Shown here: positions 1 through 6,400 of the stretch, one piece after another | How the letters are laid out: each line of letters begins with the position of its first letter | Position numbering within the stretch: position 1 is the stretch's first letter | DNA from: an uncultured Eubacteriales bacterium | Lineage (GTDB): Bacteria; Bacillota; Clostridia; Oscillospirales; Oscillospiraceae | Direction of reading: 5' to 3' | DNA: 11,060 nucleotides | NCBI GenBank assembly: GCA_900540545.1 | Contig: UQGJ01000077.1 | Coordinates: forward strand, 1 to 11,060 | Notes under the pieces: generated by a model | Seen by the model: the letters and a program-made list of their open reading frames with translations, nothing else | Told to the model about the DNA's origin: nothing | Databases searched by the model: none | Program-made: the position numbers and the translations under genes

Positions 1-398
1 TGTGGCCCTATCCGCCGCCCCCTGGACCCCGGGGAACGGGTGGGCGGCGGTACGGTTTTCGGGGGTTGGCAAGGCTTGAGGGCTGTTGCTCGCCGGTTCG
101 GGTGTTGCTTGTCGTGACCAACGGCGCGCCCAGCGCGCCCGCCGAGCGATTGTTACCCGGCAAGACTTGGGGGTAGGTGCGTTTGAATGGGTGCAAACGG
201 GCCGCCATTGGGTTGTGCGGTTTGGAATCGGCCTGTGCCCGTTGGAGGTCGGCACGGGCGGCTGATAGCCGCCCCTACATGGGGCTGGTGCGTTGGCGCG
301 CCGGGTCGTCGCGCCCCACCGATGATAGACCAGCCTTGCCGGGCTTTGCCATGCTAGGCGCGCTGCGCCAGCGCATGGGGGTGACCGAGTGCAAAGGC
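1..398. repeat. Gene-free left flank made of repeat modules and hairpins
   Basis: I see no credible gene in this stretch; the short open frames lack ribosome sites and family features. At 12-50 a 9-bp inverted repeat (CCGCCGCCC / GGGCGGCGG) encloses a CCCCGGGG core, a potential strong hairpin. Positions 153-207 match 10952-11005 in inverted orientation at roughly three quarters identity. Positions 256-278 form a GGGCGGC/GCCGCCC hairpin ending in CTAC. Positions 311-334 recur at 8410-8433 with one difference. Positions 334-385 recur inverted at 10773-10824 and more weakly at about 4871-4913. The stretch is therefore a mosaic of repeat units also found elsewhere in the window. Confidence 0.6.
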
Positions 399-567
399 AG
401 GCCGTAACGGCCGGGGCGGGGGCGGGAGGGCAGACTTGTTACCTCTAGCCGGGTTCGACCTCCAAGATAACGTTGGCGACTCTCTTAGGTCCAGGGGCCT
501 CAGCCCCTGGTCGTTTCTTCCCAGGGTTCTTTTCGAGAAAAGAATCCTGGCCCCCGCGGCAGCGGGA
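399..567 (-). repeat. Three-hairpin 3'-end element, copy A
   Basis: About 167 bp, homologous to 4950-5112 and, inverted, 10599-10761. It starts (plus strand) with the near-palindrome GGCCGT-A-ACGGCC and ends with three consecutive hairpins: 491-510 (CCAGGGGC, loop CTCA, GCCCCTGG), 522-549 (13-bp arms CAGGGTTCTTTTC and GAAAAGAATCCTG with one G.T pair) and 553-566 (CCCGC, loop GGCA, GCGGG). The last hairpin ends 4 bp from the stop codon of the ABC ATPase gene, so it would be the first structure in that gene's 3' untranslated RNA. Strand is given as the sense of the adjacent gene. Role unknown: a transcript-end structure or a mobile (MITE/REP-like) unit are both possible. Confidence 0.75.
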
Positions 568-570
568 CTC

Positions 571-1272
571 TTACCACTCGATCTCCTCCACGGGGGTGGG
601 ATGCCCGTTCCGCTCGATGGCGGCTACCGTGCCGTTTTTGATGTGGATGACCCGGTCGGCCATAGGGGTGAGGGCGGTGTTGTGGGTGATGACCACCACC
701 GTCATGCCCTCCTGGCGGCAGGTGTCCTGGAGGAGCTTCAAAATCTGCTTGCCGGTGACGTAGTCCAGGGCGCCGGTGGGCTCGTCGCAGAGGAGGAGCT
801 TGGGGTCCTTGGCCAGGGCGCGGGCGATGGCCACCCGCTGCTGCTCGCCGCCGGAGAGCTGGGCGGGGAAGTTGTTCAGCCGGTCGCCCAGGCCCACCCG
901 GCGGAGGACGTCCCCGGCGTCCAGGGGGTGCTTGCAGATCTGGGCCGCCAGCTCCACGTTCTCCAGGGCGGTGAGATTTTGGACCAGATTATAAAACTGA
1001 AAGACGAAGCCGATGTCGTGGCGGCGGTAGGTGGTGAGCTGCTTGGGGCGGTAGCCGCTGACGGTCTGGCCGTCCACGGTGATGGTGCCCTGGTCGCAGG
1101 AATCCATGCCCCCCAGGATGTTCAGCACCGTGGTCTTGCCCGCGCCGGAGGGGCCCACGATGACGGCGAACTCCCCCTTTTCGATGGTGAAGCTCACGTC
1201 CTCCACCGCCGTGATGGTCACCTCGCCCATGCGGTAGCGCTTGACCACGTGGTCCAGGGTGATGTAGGCCAT
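571..1272 (-). CDS. ABC transporter ATP-binding protein (LolD/MacB-like)
   Basis: A 233-residue cytoplasmic ATPase expected to power a MacB/FtsX-type permease that exports peptides, lipids or drugs. Visible motifs: A-loop Tyr13, Walker A GPSGAGKTT at 40-48, Q-loop Gln92, signature LSGGEQQR at 139-146, Walker B LLLCDEPTG near 159-167 and the switch His at 197. Length is usual for this subfamily. The ATG at 1270-1272 is chosen because GGAGG (1281-1285) lies 8 nt upstream; an in-frame GTG three codons earlier overlaps that site. It is divergent from a TetR regulator and behind a promoter with a palindromic operator, so repression by that regulator is likely. The partner permease, normally the next gene, is absent: repeat DNA follows the stop to the window edge. 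Confidence 0.93.
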   Translation of the reverse strand: MAYITLDHVVKRYRMGEVTITAVEDVSFTIEKGEFAVIVGPSGAGKTTVLNILGGMDSCDQGTITVDGQTVSGYRPKQLTTYRRHDIGFVFQFYNLVQNLTALENVELAAQICKHPLDAGDVLRRVGLGDRLNNFPAQLSGGEQQRVAIARALAKDPKLLLCDEPTGALDYVTGKQILKLLQDTCRQEGMTVVVITHNTALTPMADRVIHIKNGTVAAIERNGHPTPVEEIEW

Positions 1273-1295
1273 GCTGTCCACCTCCGTGTATTATT

Positions 1296-1311
1296 TTCAA
1301 CAGGTGTTGAA
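1296..1311. promoter_or_regulatory. Putative TetR-family operator
   Basis: TTCAACAGGTGTTGAA is a palindrome with perfect 7-bp arms around a GG centre, the size and shape expected for a TetR dimer. It overlaps the -35 hexamer of the rightward regulator promoter (1307-1312) and lies just downstream of the predicted start of the leftward ABC transcript. One bound dimer could therefore block both transcripts. Binding by the adjacent regulator is inferred. Confidence 0.7.
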
Positions 1312-1335
1312 TTTCTCTGCTGACCCCATTATAAT
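1307..1335 (+). promoter_or_regulatory. Promoter of the TetR-family regulator
   Basis: TTGAAT (1307-1312), 17-bp spacer, perfect TATAAT (1330-1335), a good sigma-A promoter. The -35 lies inside the palindromic operator and the -10 overlaps the -10 of the opposing promoter. The predicted start near 1342 leaves a leader of about 88 nt. Confidence 0.7.
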
Positions 1336-1357
1336 CGGGGACAGAGAAGAAGTGCAA
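1328..1357 (-). promoter_or_regulatory. Promoter of the ABC ATPase gene
   Basis: Read on the minus strand: TTGCAC (1352-1357), 18-bp spacer, TATAAT (1328-1333). It shares four bases of its -10 with the opposing promoter because ATTATAAT reads as a -10 on both strands, so the two promoters should exclude each other. A dyad of TCTCTG..CCCC and GGGG..CAGAGA surrounds the shared -10 (about 1313-1348). Confidence 0.6.
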
Positions 1358-1362
1358 GAAAC

Positions 1363-1404
1363 AAAAAAGCCCCCGCCGCCGGTTAATCAACAGGCGGCAG
1401 GGGG
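1363..1404 (-). terminator. Intrinsic terminator on the minus strand upstream of the ABC promoter
   Basis: CCCCC-GCCGCC (1370-1380) pairs with GGCGGC-A-GGGGG (1393-1404), with one bulge and a 12-nt loop. On the minus strand the stem is followed by six T (A6 at 1363-1368 on the plus strand). It would stop leftward transcription arriving antisense through the regulator gene before it reaches the ABC promoter. On the plus strand the same stem sits in the regulator's 5' leader, about 26 nt before the start codon and without a T-run. Confidence 0.6.
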
Positions 1405-1429
1405 AGTGTTCAAAAGGGGGAGAAGTTTT

Positions 1430-2017
1430 ATGGAGGAGGACCGGCGGGTGCGAAAGACCAGGCAGGCCCTGCGGGGGGCGCTGGTGGAGCTGATGGCGGA
1501 AAAGGACGTGCGGGACATCACAGTGAAGGAGCTGACCGGGCGGGCCGACGTGAACCGGGGGACCTTCTACTGCCACTACCGGGATGTGTACGACATGCTG
1601 ACCAAGGTGGAGGAGGAGATGTTCGGGGAGTTCACGGCGGTGATGGACGCCTACCCCTCCGACGAGCTGCGGCAGGGGCTGCGGCCCATCCTGCGGGACG
1701 TGTTCCGTTTCGTGGGGAAGAACGCCGACCTGTGCGGGTGGTTTCTGCGCACGTCGGAGGACAGCGGGTTTTTCCAGCGGCTGCGGGGGGTCATCCGGGA
1801 CAAGACCGCCCGGGAGTGGGAGGGGCTGTACCCCTTCCGGGACGAGAGGCAGCGGGAGCAGTGTCTGGCCTTCCTGGTGGGGGGCTGCGTGGGGCTGGCC
1901 CGCCAGTGGCTGGACAGCGGGATGAACGAGACCGCCGAGGAGATGGCGGGGCTGGCGGAAGGGCTCATCGTCGGGGGGATAACCATTAGGAATGAAAAAT
2001 TAGGAATGAGGAATTAG
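1430..2017 (+). CDS. TetR/AcrR-family transcriptional regulator
   Basis: A 195-residue one-component repressor. The N-terminal helix-turn-helix spans about residues 8-55, with the recognition segment LTGRADVNRGTFYCHYRD at 35-52 typical of the family; the C-terminal ligand/dimer half resembles the TetR-like C-terminal domain common in Firmicutes. The ATG at 1430 follows AGGGGGAG at normal spacing, and the product starts MEEDRRVRKTR as usual; the open frame runs further upstream but into promoter DNA. It is divergent from the ABC ATPase gene and its promoter contains a palindromic operator, so it probably controls itself and the transporter. The last ten residues (IRNEKLGMRN) and the TAG stop are encoded by an ATTAGGAATGA repeat tract. 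The inducer is unknown. Confidence 0.9.
   Translation: MEEDRRVRKTRQALRGALVELMAEKDVRDITVKELTGRADVNRGTFYCHYRDVYDMLTKVEEEMFGEFTAVMDAYPSDELRQGLRPILRDVFRFVGKNADLCGWFLRTSEDSGFFQRLRGVIRDKTAREWEGLYPFRDERQREQCLAFLVGGCVGLARQWLDSGMNETAEEMAGLAEGLIVGGITIRNEKLGMRN
1985..2017. repeat. ATTAGGAATGA-type tandem tract
   Basis: Two near-tandem copies of ATTAGGAATGA followed by GGAATTAG. A related tract lies at 4796-4822. Here it forms the 3' end of the regulator gene, including its stop codon, and abuts the stop of the convergent yitT-type gene two bases later. Confidence 0.7.
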
Positions 2018-2019
2018 GG

Positions 2020-2880
2020 TCAGGCGCGGAGGAAGCCTTTGCCGAAAATCTCGCTGGAGTTGGTGACGATCATAAAGGCGGTGGGGTCGGCGCCCTTCAG
2101 GTGGCGGCGCAGGAGGACGGCCTGGCCCCGGGAGAGGACCGTGAGGACGATGTGGGATTCGTGGTGGGTATAGGCCCCCTCGGCGGTCCACAGGGTGGCC
2201 CCGCGGCCCAGCTCGGTGGTGATGAAGGCGGAGGCAATCTCCGGGTGGGCGGTGACGATGATGAACGCCTTGCGGCGGTTCAGGGATTCGATGACGCTGT
2301 CCACCAGGACCGACTTGAGGACCAGGCCCAGCAGGGAGCACAGGCCCGCCTTGATGTCGAAGATGAAGAGGGCGGCGGCGGCGATGAGCACGTCGGAGCA
2401 GAGGAGGGCGCGGCCCACGTCCAGGCCGGTACACTTCTTCAAAATCATGGCGGCGATGTCGGTGCCGCCGGTGGAGGCGTTCAGGTTGAAGAGGATGGCC
2501 GAGCCCAGGGCGGGGAGGATGACGGCGAAGAAGAGTTCCAGGATCAACTCGTCGGTGAGGGGGCGGTCCAGGGGGCAGACCCACTCAAAGACCTGGACCA
2601 GCCCGGAGTAGAGCAGGGAGCAGTAGACGGTTTTCAGGCCGAAGCCCTTGTCCAGCACCAGGAAGCCCAGGACCAGGAACAGGACGTTGATGATGCTGTT
2701 GAACACGCCGGGGGTGAGCCAGCTCACGTGGATGACCTCGCCCAGCAGGATGGACAGGCCGGACACCCCGCCCATGGAGAAGTGGTTGGGGAACTTGAAG
2801 AAGTAGACGCCCACGGAGACCAGGGCGGTGCCCAGGGTCATCAGGAGGAAGTCCGAGACCTGCTGTTTGGTGAACTTCAA
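2020..2880 (-). CDS. YitT-family membrane protein (DUF2179 C-terminus)
   Basis: A 286-residue integral membrane protein. Hydrophobic segments lie near residues 10-28, 38-52, 60-78, 84-100, 112-132 and 158-190; the family-typical NASTGGTD is at 134-141, and a soluble C-terminal domain of DUF2179 type covers about 203-286. Biochemical function of the family is not established. The start is TTG at 2878-2880: AAAAGGGG lies 10 nt upstream, the product begins MKFTKQQ, and an in-frame TGA lies three codons upstream with no ATG between. It follows the SLH-GH18 gene by 147 nt on the same strand with no clear promoter, so partial co-transcription is possible. It is convergent with the TetR gene, the stops being two bases apart. 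Confidence 0.92.
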   Translation of the reverse strand: MKFTKQQVSDFLLMTLGTALVSVGVYFFKFPNHFSMGGVSGLSILLGEVIHVSWLTPGVFNSIINVLFLVLGFLVLDKGFGLKTVYCSLLYSGLVQVFEWVCPLDRPLTDELILELFFAVILPALGSAILFNLNASTGGTDIAAMILKKCTGLDVGRALLCSDVLIAAAALFIFDIKAGLCSLLGLVLKSVLVDSVIESLNRRKAFIIVTAHPEIASAFITTELGRGATLWTAEGAYTHHESHIVLTVLSRGQAVLLRRHLKGADPTAFMIVTNSSEIFGKGFLRA

Positions 2881-3026
2881 GGCGGGTCAGCCCCTTTTTG
2901 AATGAAAAAATTCGCCTGCGGGCGGGACGGGGGTGTTTTTTAGGGGAGTCTGTGGGGGCCCCTTCCACCGGCTGCGGCCGGTCCCCCTCCCCCATCTGCC
3001 GATAGGGGAGGCTGGGACGGGGGAGG
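2881..3026 (-). other. Intergenic gap with GC hairpins between the GH18 and YitT genes
   Basis: A 6-bp hairpin ACCGGC-TGCG-GCCGGT is at 2967-2982, flanked by GGGGG (2954-2958) and CCCCC (2983-2987) that could extend it. On the minus strand a short CGCC-CGCA-GGCG stem (about 2913-2924) is followed within two bases by six T (2905-2910), a weak possible terminator for the GH18 gene. I see no convincing promoter for the YitT gene. Confidence 0.3.
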
Positions 3027-4715
3027 TTATTTCTGCTGGAGGAAGGCGGGCCAGACGTCGTAGTAGAGGTCGGCATCCTCGGCGTAGCTGGGGATGTTGC
3101 CGATGCGCCAGACCGAGATGCCGGTGATGCCGAACATGCGGGCCAAATCGATTTTGTCCTTCACGCTGCGGGCGTCCTCATACCAGAGCTGGTAGCGGGT
3201 GACGCCGTCGTCGCCGTAGTAGATGGCCGAGGGGTTGCGGTCGCTCCAGTCGTAGGTGATGGTGGTGTCGGGCTGGGCTAGACGCTTGGCGATGGTCTCC
3301 TGGGCGGGGTGGTAGATCCTGGTGTCCGCCAGGAGGCCGTTTTCATCGATTTGGAAGCCAGCGGTGCCGAAGGAGATTTGCAGGGCGATCTTGCTTTTGT
3401 CCTGGACGCCGGTGGCCGGGTCGGTGATGGCCTGGAGGGCCTGGAACACCCGGGGGAGAGGGGTCACGGGGGAGTCGGGGGTCCGGGCGCCCACGTAGCC
3501 GTCGGGCACGCTGGTCCACTGGTAGTCGTGAGCCATGAGGATGACCTTGTCGCAGACCTCCCCCAGGGCGCGGTAGTCGTAGCCCTTGTACCAGTCGAAG
3601 GTGGGGACGCAGACGTAGAGGGTCTTGCCGTTGGGGAGGGCGGCGCGGAGGCCGGTCATAAAGGCGACGAAGGCTTCCTTATAGGTGTCGGACTTGAGGC
3701 CCTCGAAGTCGATGGTGATGCCCGCGTAGTCCGCCGAGGCGGCGGCCAGAGCGGCGATGGCCTGGGTCTGGGCCTCGGGGGAACTCAGGATGGACTCCAG
3801 AGTGCTGGTCTTGGTCCCGTCGGGGAGGGAGACCAGCTGCCGGGTGTCGGCGTAGACGTTCAGGTTATAAGGTGTGCCGTTTCCCTGGAAATAAGCCGTG
3901 GCGCTCTGGTAGTCGGTGGGCTTCACCCAGTCGTTGGTGTCGGTCTTCTGGCTGTTGAGCCAGGGTCCGGTGGCGGGGTCGTACTCCATCTGGGCCCAGC
4001 CCACGCTGACGCCCTCCATACCGGCGGTGGTGGAGATTTGGCCGAAGGAGGAGAAGGCGTAGAAGCCATGGAGCCAGTCCACCTTGGAGATATAGCGCTC
4101 GTAGACCCGGGAGAGCATGGCGGCGGCCTGGTCCCGGGTGGCGAAGGAGTCGGGCTGGAAATAGGTGACGCCGGTGGCCGGGTCGGTGATGCCGTTGGTG
4201 AGGCCGATGGCGGCGGCCACGGCGATGTGGCCCGCGTAGTCGGTGACATCGGGGAAGGAATCGGCCTTTCCGGCGGCCAGAAGGTCTGCGGCCAGGGTGT
4301 CGTAGCCCAGGGCCCGGACCAGCAGGACGGCCATGTCCTGCCGGGTGACGTAGGCGGCGGGGTGGAACTCGTCCGACGGGTCCAGGATGCCCCTGGCCTG
4401 GGCGGCCTCCACGGCGGCGTAGGCCCAGTGGCCGGCGGGCACGTCGGAGAAGGTGGGGGCCTCGGGCGGGGTGCTCTCCCAGCCGAACATGCGCTGGAGG
4501 ATGGTGACGAAGCTGGCCCGGTTGAGCTTTTCGCCAGGCTGGAAGGTGCCGTCGTCCATGCCCTGGACCAGGCCATATTCCGACGCCTTCTGGATGTCGG
4601 AGTAGGCCCAGTATTCGGGGGCCACGTCGGGGTACTCCGCCGCCAGGGTGGAGGCGGACAGGCCGGTCAGCAAAACAGCGCTGAGGACCAGCGCGGTACA
4701 TTTTCTCAAAATCAT
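3027..4715 (-). CDS. Secreted SLH-domain glycoside hydrolase family 18 protein
   Basis: A 562-residue surface enzyme. Signal peptide at 1-26 (Arg/Lys start, hydrophobic core, cleavage near Ala25-Ala26). Three S-layer homology repeats at about 27-78, 89-137 and 154-205, which in the family anchor proteins to secondary wall polymers; the usual TRAE-like positions read NRAS, TRQD and TRDQ. The GH18 catalytic domain covers about 212-560: ITIDFEGL gives Asp336 and the likely acid Glu338, MAHDY is at 394-398, and QLWYEDARS and ISVWRIGN are near the end, as in YaaH/SleL-type enzymes. The likely substrate is peptidoglycan or another GlcNAc polymer. The ATG at 4713-4715 has GGAGGG 7 nt upstream, and the signal peptide begins there rather than at the earlier in-frame ATG. 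The first two Asp of the classical DxxDxDxE motif are replaced. Confidence 0.93.
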   Translation of the reverse strand: MILRKCTALVLSAVLLTGLSASTLAAEYPDVAPEYWAYSDIQKASEYGLVQGMDDGTFQPGEKLNRASFVTILQRMFGWESTPPEAPTFSDVPAGHWAYAAVEAAQARGILDPSDEFHPAAYVTRQDMAVLLVRALGYDTLAADLLAAGKADSFPDVTDYAGHIAVAAAIGLTNGITDPATGVTYFQPDSFATRDQAAAMLSRVYERYISKVDWLHGFYAFSSFGQISTTAGMEGVSVGWAQMEYDPATGPWLNSQKTDTNDWVKPTDYQSATAYFQGNGTPYNLNVYADTRQLVSLPDGTKTSTLESILSSPEAQTQAIAALAAASADYAGITIDFEGLKSDTYKEAFVAFMTGLRAALPNGKTLYVCVPTFDWYKGYDYRALGEVCDKVILMAHDYQWTSVPDGYVGARTPDSPVTPLPRVFQALQAITDPATGVQDKSKIALQISFGTAGFQIDENGLLADTRIYHPAQETIAKRLAQPDTTITYDWSDRNPSAIYYGDDGVTRYQLWYEDARSVKDKIDLARMFGITGISVWRIGNIPSYAEDADLYYDVWPAFLQQK

Positions 4716-4740
4716 GGAATTGCCCTCCGTTTCGACCTTT

Positions 4741-4769
4741 ATTGTAACAGGATAGACGATGCAAGACAA
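4741..4769 (-). promoter_or_regulatory. Promoter of the SLH-GH18 gene
   Basis: On the minus strand: TTGTCT (4764-4769), 17-bp spacer, TACAAT (4741-4746), with TG at the extended -10 position. The -10 is 26 nt before the ATG, giving a 5' leader of only about 19 nt that is essentially the ribosome site. Confidence 0.65.
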
Positions 4770-4795
4770 TGGAAAGTTTCGAAGGGGGGGATTTC

Positions 4796-4949
4796 GGAAT
4801 TAGGAATTAGGAATGAGGAATTGGGGACGGGGGACCGGGTGCGGCTATCAGCCGCCCGCGTCCCTGCACCCGCCATGCCGGGAATCACAAGGGTAGGCGC
4901 GCCGCGCCAGCGCAGGGGGCGGCCGGCATGTATGCCGGCCCTACACGGT
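4796..4949. repeat. Cluster of short repeat modules
   Basis: No gene here. 4796-4822 is an ATTAGGAATGA-type tract. 4841-4857 is the inverse of the GGGCGGC-TGATA-GCCGCCC hairpin at 256-274. About 4871-4913 is a diverged relative of 334-385. 4921-4944 is a palindrome GGCCGGCAT/ATGCCGGCC followed by CTAC and recurs at 8445-8468. The cluster leads directly into a three-hairpin element. Confidence 0.65.
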
Positions 4950-5112
4950 AGGCCGTAACGGCCGGGGCGGAAGCGGGAGGGCAGACTGGTTTGCACTAGC
5001 CGGTTTCAAGCTCCATGCCCCGTTGGCGCCGCCCCAGGTCCAGGGCCCGCAGGCCCTGGTTGTTTCTTCCCAGGGTTCTTTTCAAGAAAAGAACCCTGCC
5101 CCCGGAGGGGGA
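4950..5112 (-). repeat. Three-hairpin 3'-end element, copy B
   Basis: The best-preserved copy. Hairpins: 5040-5059 (CCAGGGCC, loop CGCA, GGCCCTGG), 5071-5098 (perfect 13-bp arms CAGGGTTCTTTTC / GAAAAGAACCCTG, loop AA) and 5099-5111 (CCCCC, GGA, GGGGG). It ends 5 bp from the stop of the homocysteine methyltransferase gene, in the same polarity as copy A has to the ABC gene. No other terminator is visible for that gene, so this may be its transcript end. Confidence 0.8.
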
Positions 5113-5117
5113 CATCC

Positions 5118-6362
5118 TTACAGCAAGACCAGTCCGTACTTTTTCGCCATTTCGGCCAAAAACGCCGGTTCCAGGTCGGCGGTGCCGTCGTAGAAGGCGC
5201 GGCCCTGGTAGGCGCGGAGGGCGCCCTCCATCAGCTCGGGCACATCGGACCAGATGCACAGGGCGTCCCGGACGGCGTACTGCTCCTCCGCGAACATCTC
5301 CAGGTCGTCGGTGTCCAGCACGGCGATTTTCAGGGCGCCCACCGGGCGCTCCTCCTCGGCCTCCAGAATCTCCTCCACCAGGTCCGGGGAGCAGCGGATG
5401 ACCTCCCCCACGTCCACGTCGGGGGTGATGAACCGGGCCTCCTTCTCGCTGGCGCAGGGAATCACGTCCGGGTCCTTCTCCACCTTCGGCAGCTTGGTGA
5501 AGTCGACGCCGTCCATGGCCCCCTTGAGGGCGGCGATGTGGCTGCGGTCGGTGCCGCAGCAGCCGCCGAAGATGCGCACCCCGGCCCCGGCCCAGTTGGG
5601 GAACCGCCGGGCGAACTCGGCGGCGTTGGCCCGGTAGACCGGCTTGCCGTCCACCAGCTCCGGCAGTCCGGCGCTGGGCTCGGCAATCAGGGGCATGTCG
5701 GTGTACTGGTGGAGGCGGGTGAGCTGCTCCTCGGCCACGGCAGGGTCCACGCAGTTCAGGCCGAAGGCGGCCACCCCCATGCCCTGCATGACGATGGCCG
5801 CCGCCAGCACGTCGGTGCCGGTGGGGGTGCGGCCCTCCTCGTCGCAGTAGCAGGTGACCAGGATGGGCTTGGCGCTCCCCGACTCCCGGATGCCCAGCAC
5901 GGCGGCCCGGGCCTCGGCCATGGCCATGACGCTCTCCACCAGGAAGAGGTCCACCCCGGCCTCGTCCAGGACCCGGGCCTGCTCGGCGTAGAGGCCCACC
6001 AACAGCTCGAAGGGGGTCTCTCCGTAGGGCGGGATGGCGTGGCCCGTGGGGCCCAGGTCCCCGGCCACCAGGGCCTTGTCCCCGGCGGCCCGGCGGGTCA
6101 GGGCGGTGAGGGCGCGGTTATACTCATCCAGATGGTCCTGGAGGCCGAACTTCTCCAGGGCGCCCCGGTTGGCCCCCATGGTGGGGGTGACCAGCACCGA
6201 GGCCCCGGCCTCCACATAGCCCCGCTGGAGGTCCAGCAGGGCGTCCGGGTGCGCCAGGGCCCACTGTTCGGTGCAGACGCCCAGGGGCATCCCCCGTTTT
6301 TGCAGCTCGGTGCCCGTGGCGCCGTCCATCAGGAAGGGCAGGGATAAGGGAATGGGGTCCAT
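5118..6362 (-). CDS. Homocysteine S-methyltransferase-family protein with C-terminal extension
   Basis: A 414-residue protein whose residues 1 to about 290 form the zinc-dependent TIM-barrel methyltransferase domain seen in BHMT, MmuM and the N-terminus of MetH. Visible: FLMDGATGTELQKRG at 10-24, GANR at 63-66, GDLGPTG at 101-107, and zinc ligands Cys204 (GLNC) and Cys268-Cys269 (FGGCCGT). It would move a methyl group to homocysteine, making methionine; the donor is unknown. The ATG at 6360-6362 has AGGAGG 9 nt upstream; the frame extends 49 codons further but through repeat DNA. Residues about 300-414 are an extra acidic segment whose end (ALRAYQGRAF then AKKYGLVLL) recalls a piece of the MetH pterin-binding barrel. 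No MetH cobalamin module is in the window. It lies downstream of argS on the same strand. Confidence 0.88.
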   Translation of the reverse strand: MDPIPLSLPFLMDGATGTELQKRGMPLGVCTEQWALAHPDALLDLQRGYVEAGASVLVTPTMGANRGALEKFGLQDHLDEYNRALTALTRRAAGDKALVAGDLGPTGHAIPPYGETPFELLVGLYAEQARVLDEAGVDLFLVESVMAMAEARAAVLGIRESGSAKPILVTCYCDEEGRTPTGTDVLAAAIVMQGMGVAAFGLNCVDPAVAEEQLTRLHQYTDMPLIAEPSAGLPELVDGKPVYRANAAEFARRFPNWAGAGVRIFGGCCGTDRSHIAALKGAMDGVDFTKLPKVEKDPDVIPCASEKEARFITPDVDVGEVIRCSPDLVEEILEAEEERPVGALKIAVLDTDDLEMFAEEQYAVRDALCIWSDVPELMEGALRAYQGRAFYDGTADLEPAFLAEMAKKYGLVLL

Positions 6363-6400
6363 TCTTGTTTGCCTCCTAGTGTTGTTGCAGGACGAGGGAA

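Noticed and set aside
256..278. Possible CRISPR repeat
   Set aside because: The short CTAC-ended palindromes are dispersed singly and lack regular spacing or spacers.
436..1323. A 295-codon open frame antisense to the ABC ATPase
   Set aside because: It starts inside a repeat element and has shadow-type composition, while the ATPase is unambiguous.
3309..4958. A 549-codon open frame antisense to the SLH-GH18 gene
   Set aside because: Gly/Val-rich composition typical of a reverse-frame shadow; the opposite strand has a signal peptide, three SLH repeats and GH18 motifs.
4990..5112. Three-hairpin element as a standard intrinsic terminator
   Set aside because: The stems are strong but no uninterrupted T-run follows the last stem; TTCTTTT lies inside a hairpin arm, so termination is possible but not shown.
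5538..6347. A 269-codon open frame antisense to the methyltransferase gene
   Set aside because: No start signal and low-complexity Gly/His/Gln composition; the real gene shows zinc-site cysteines on the other strand.
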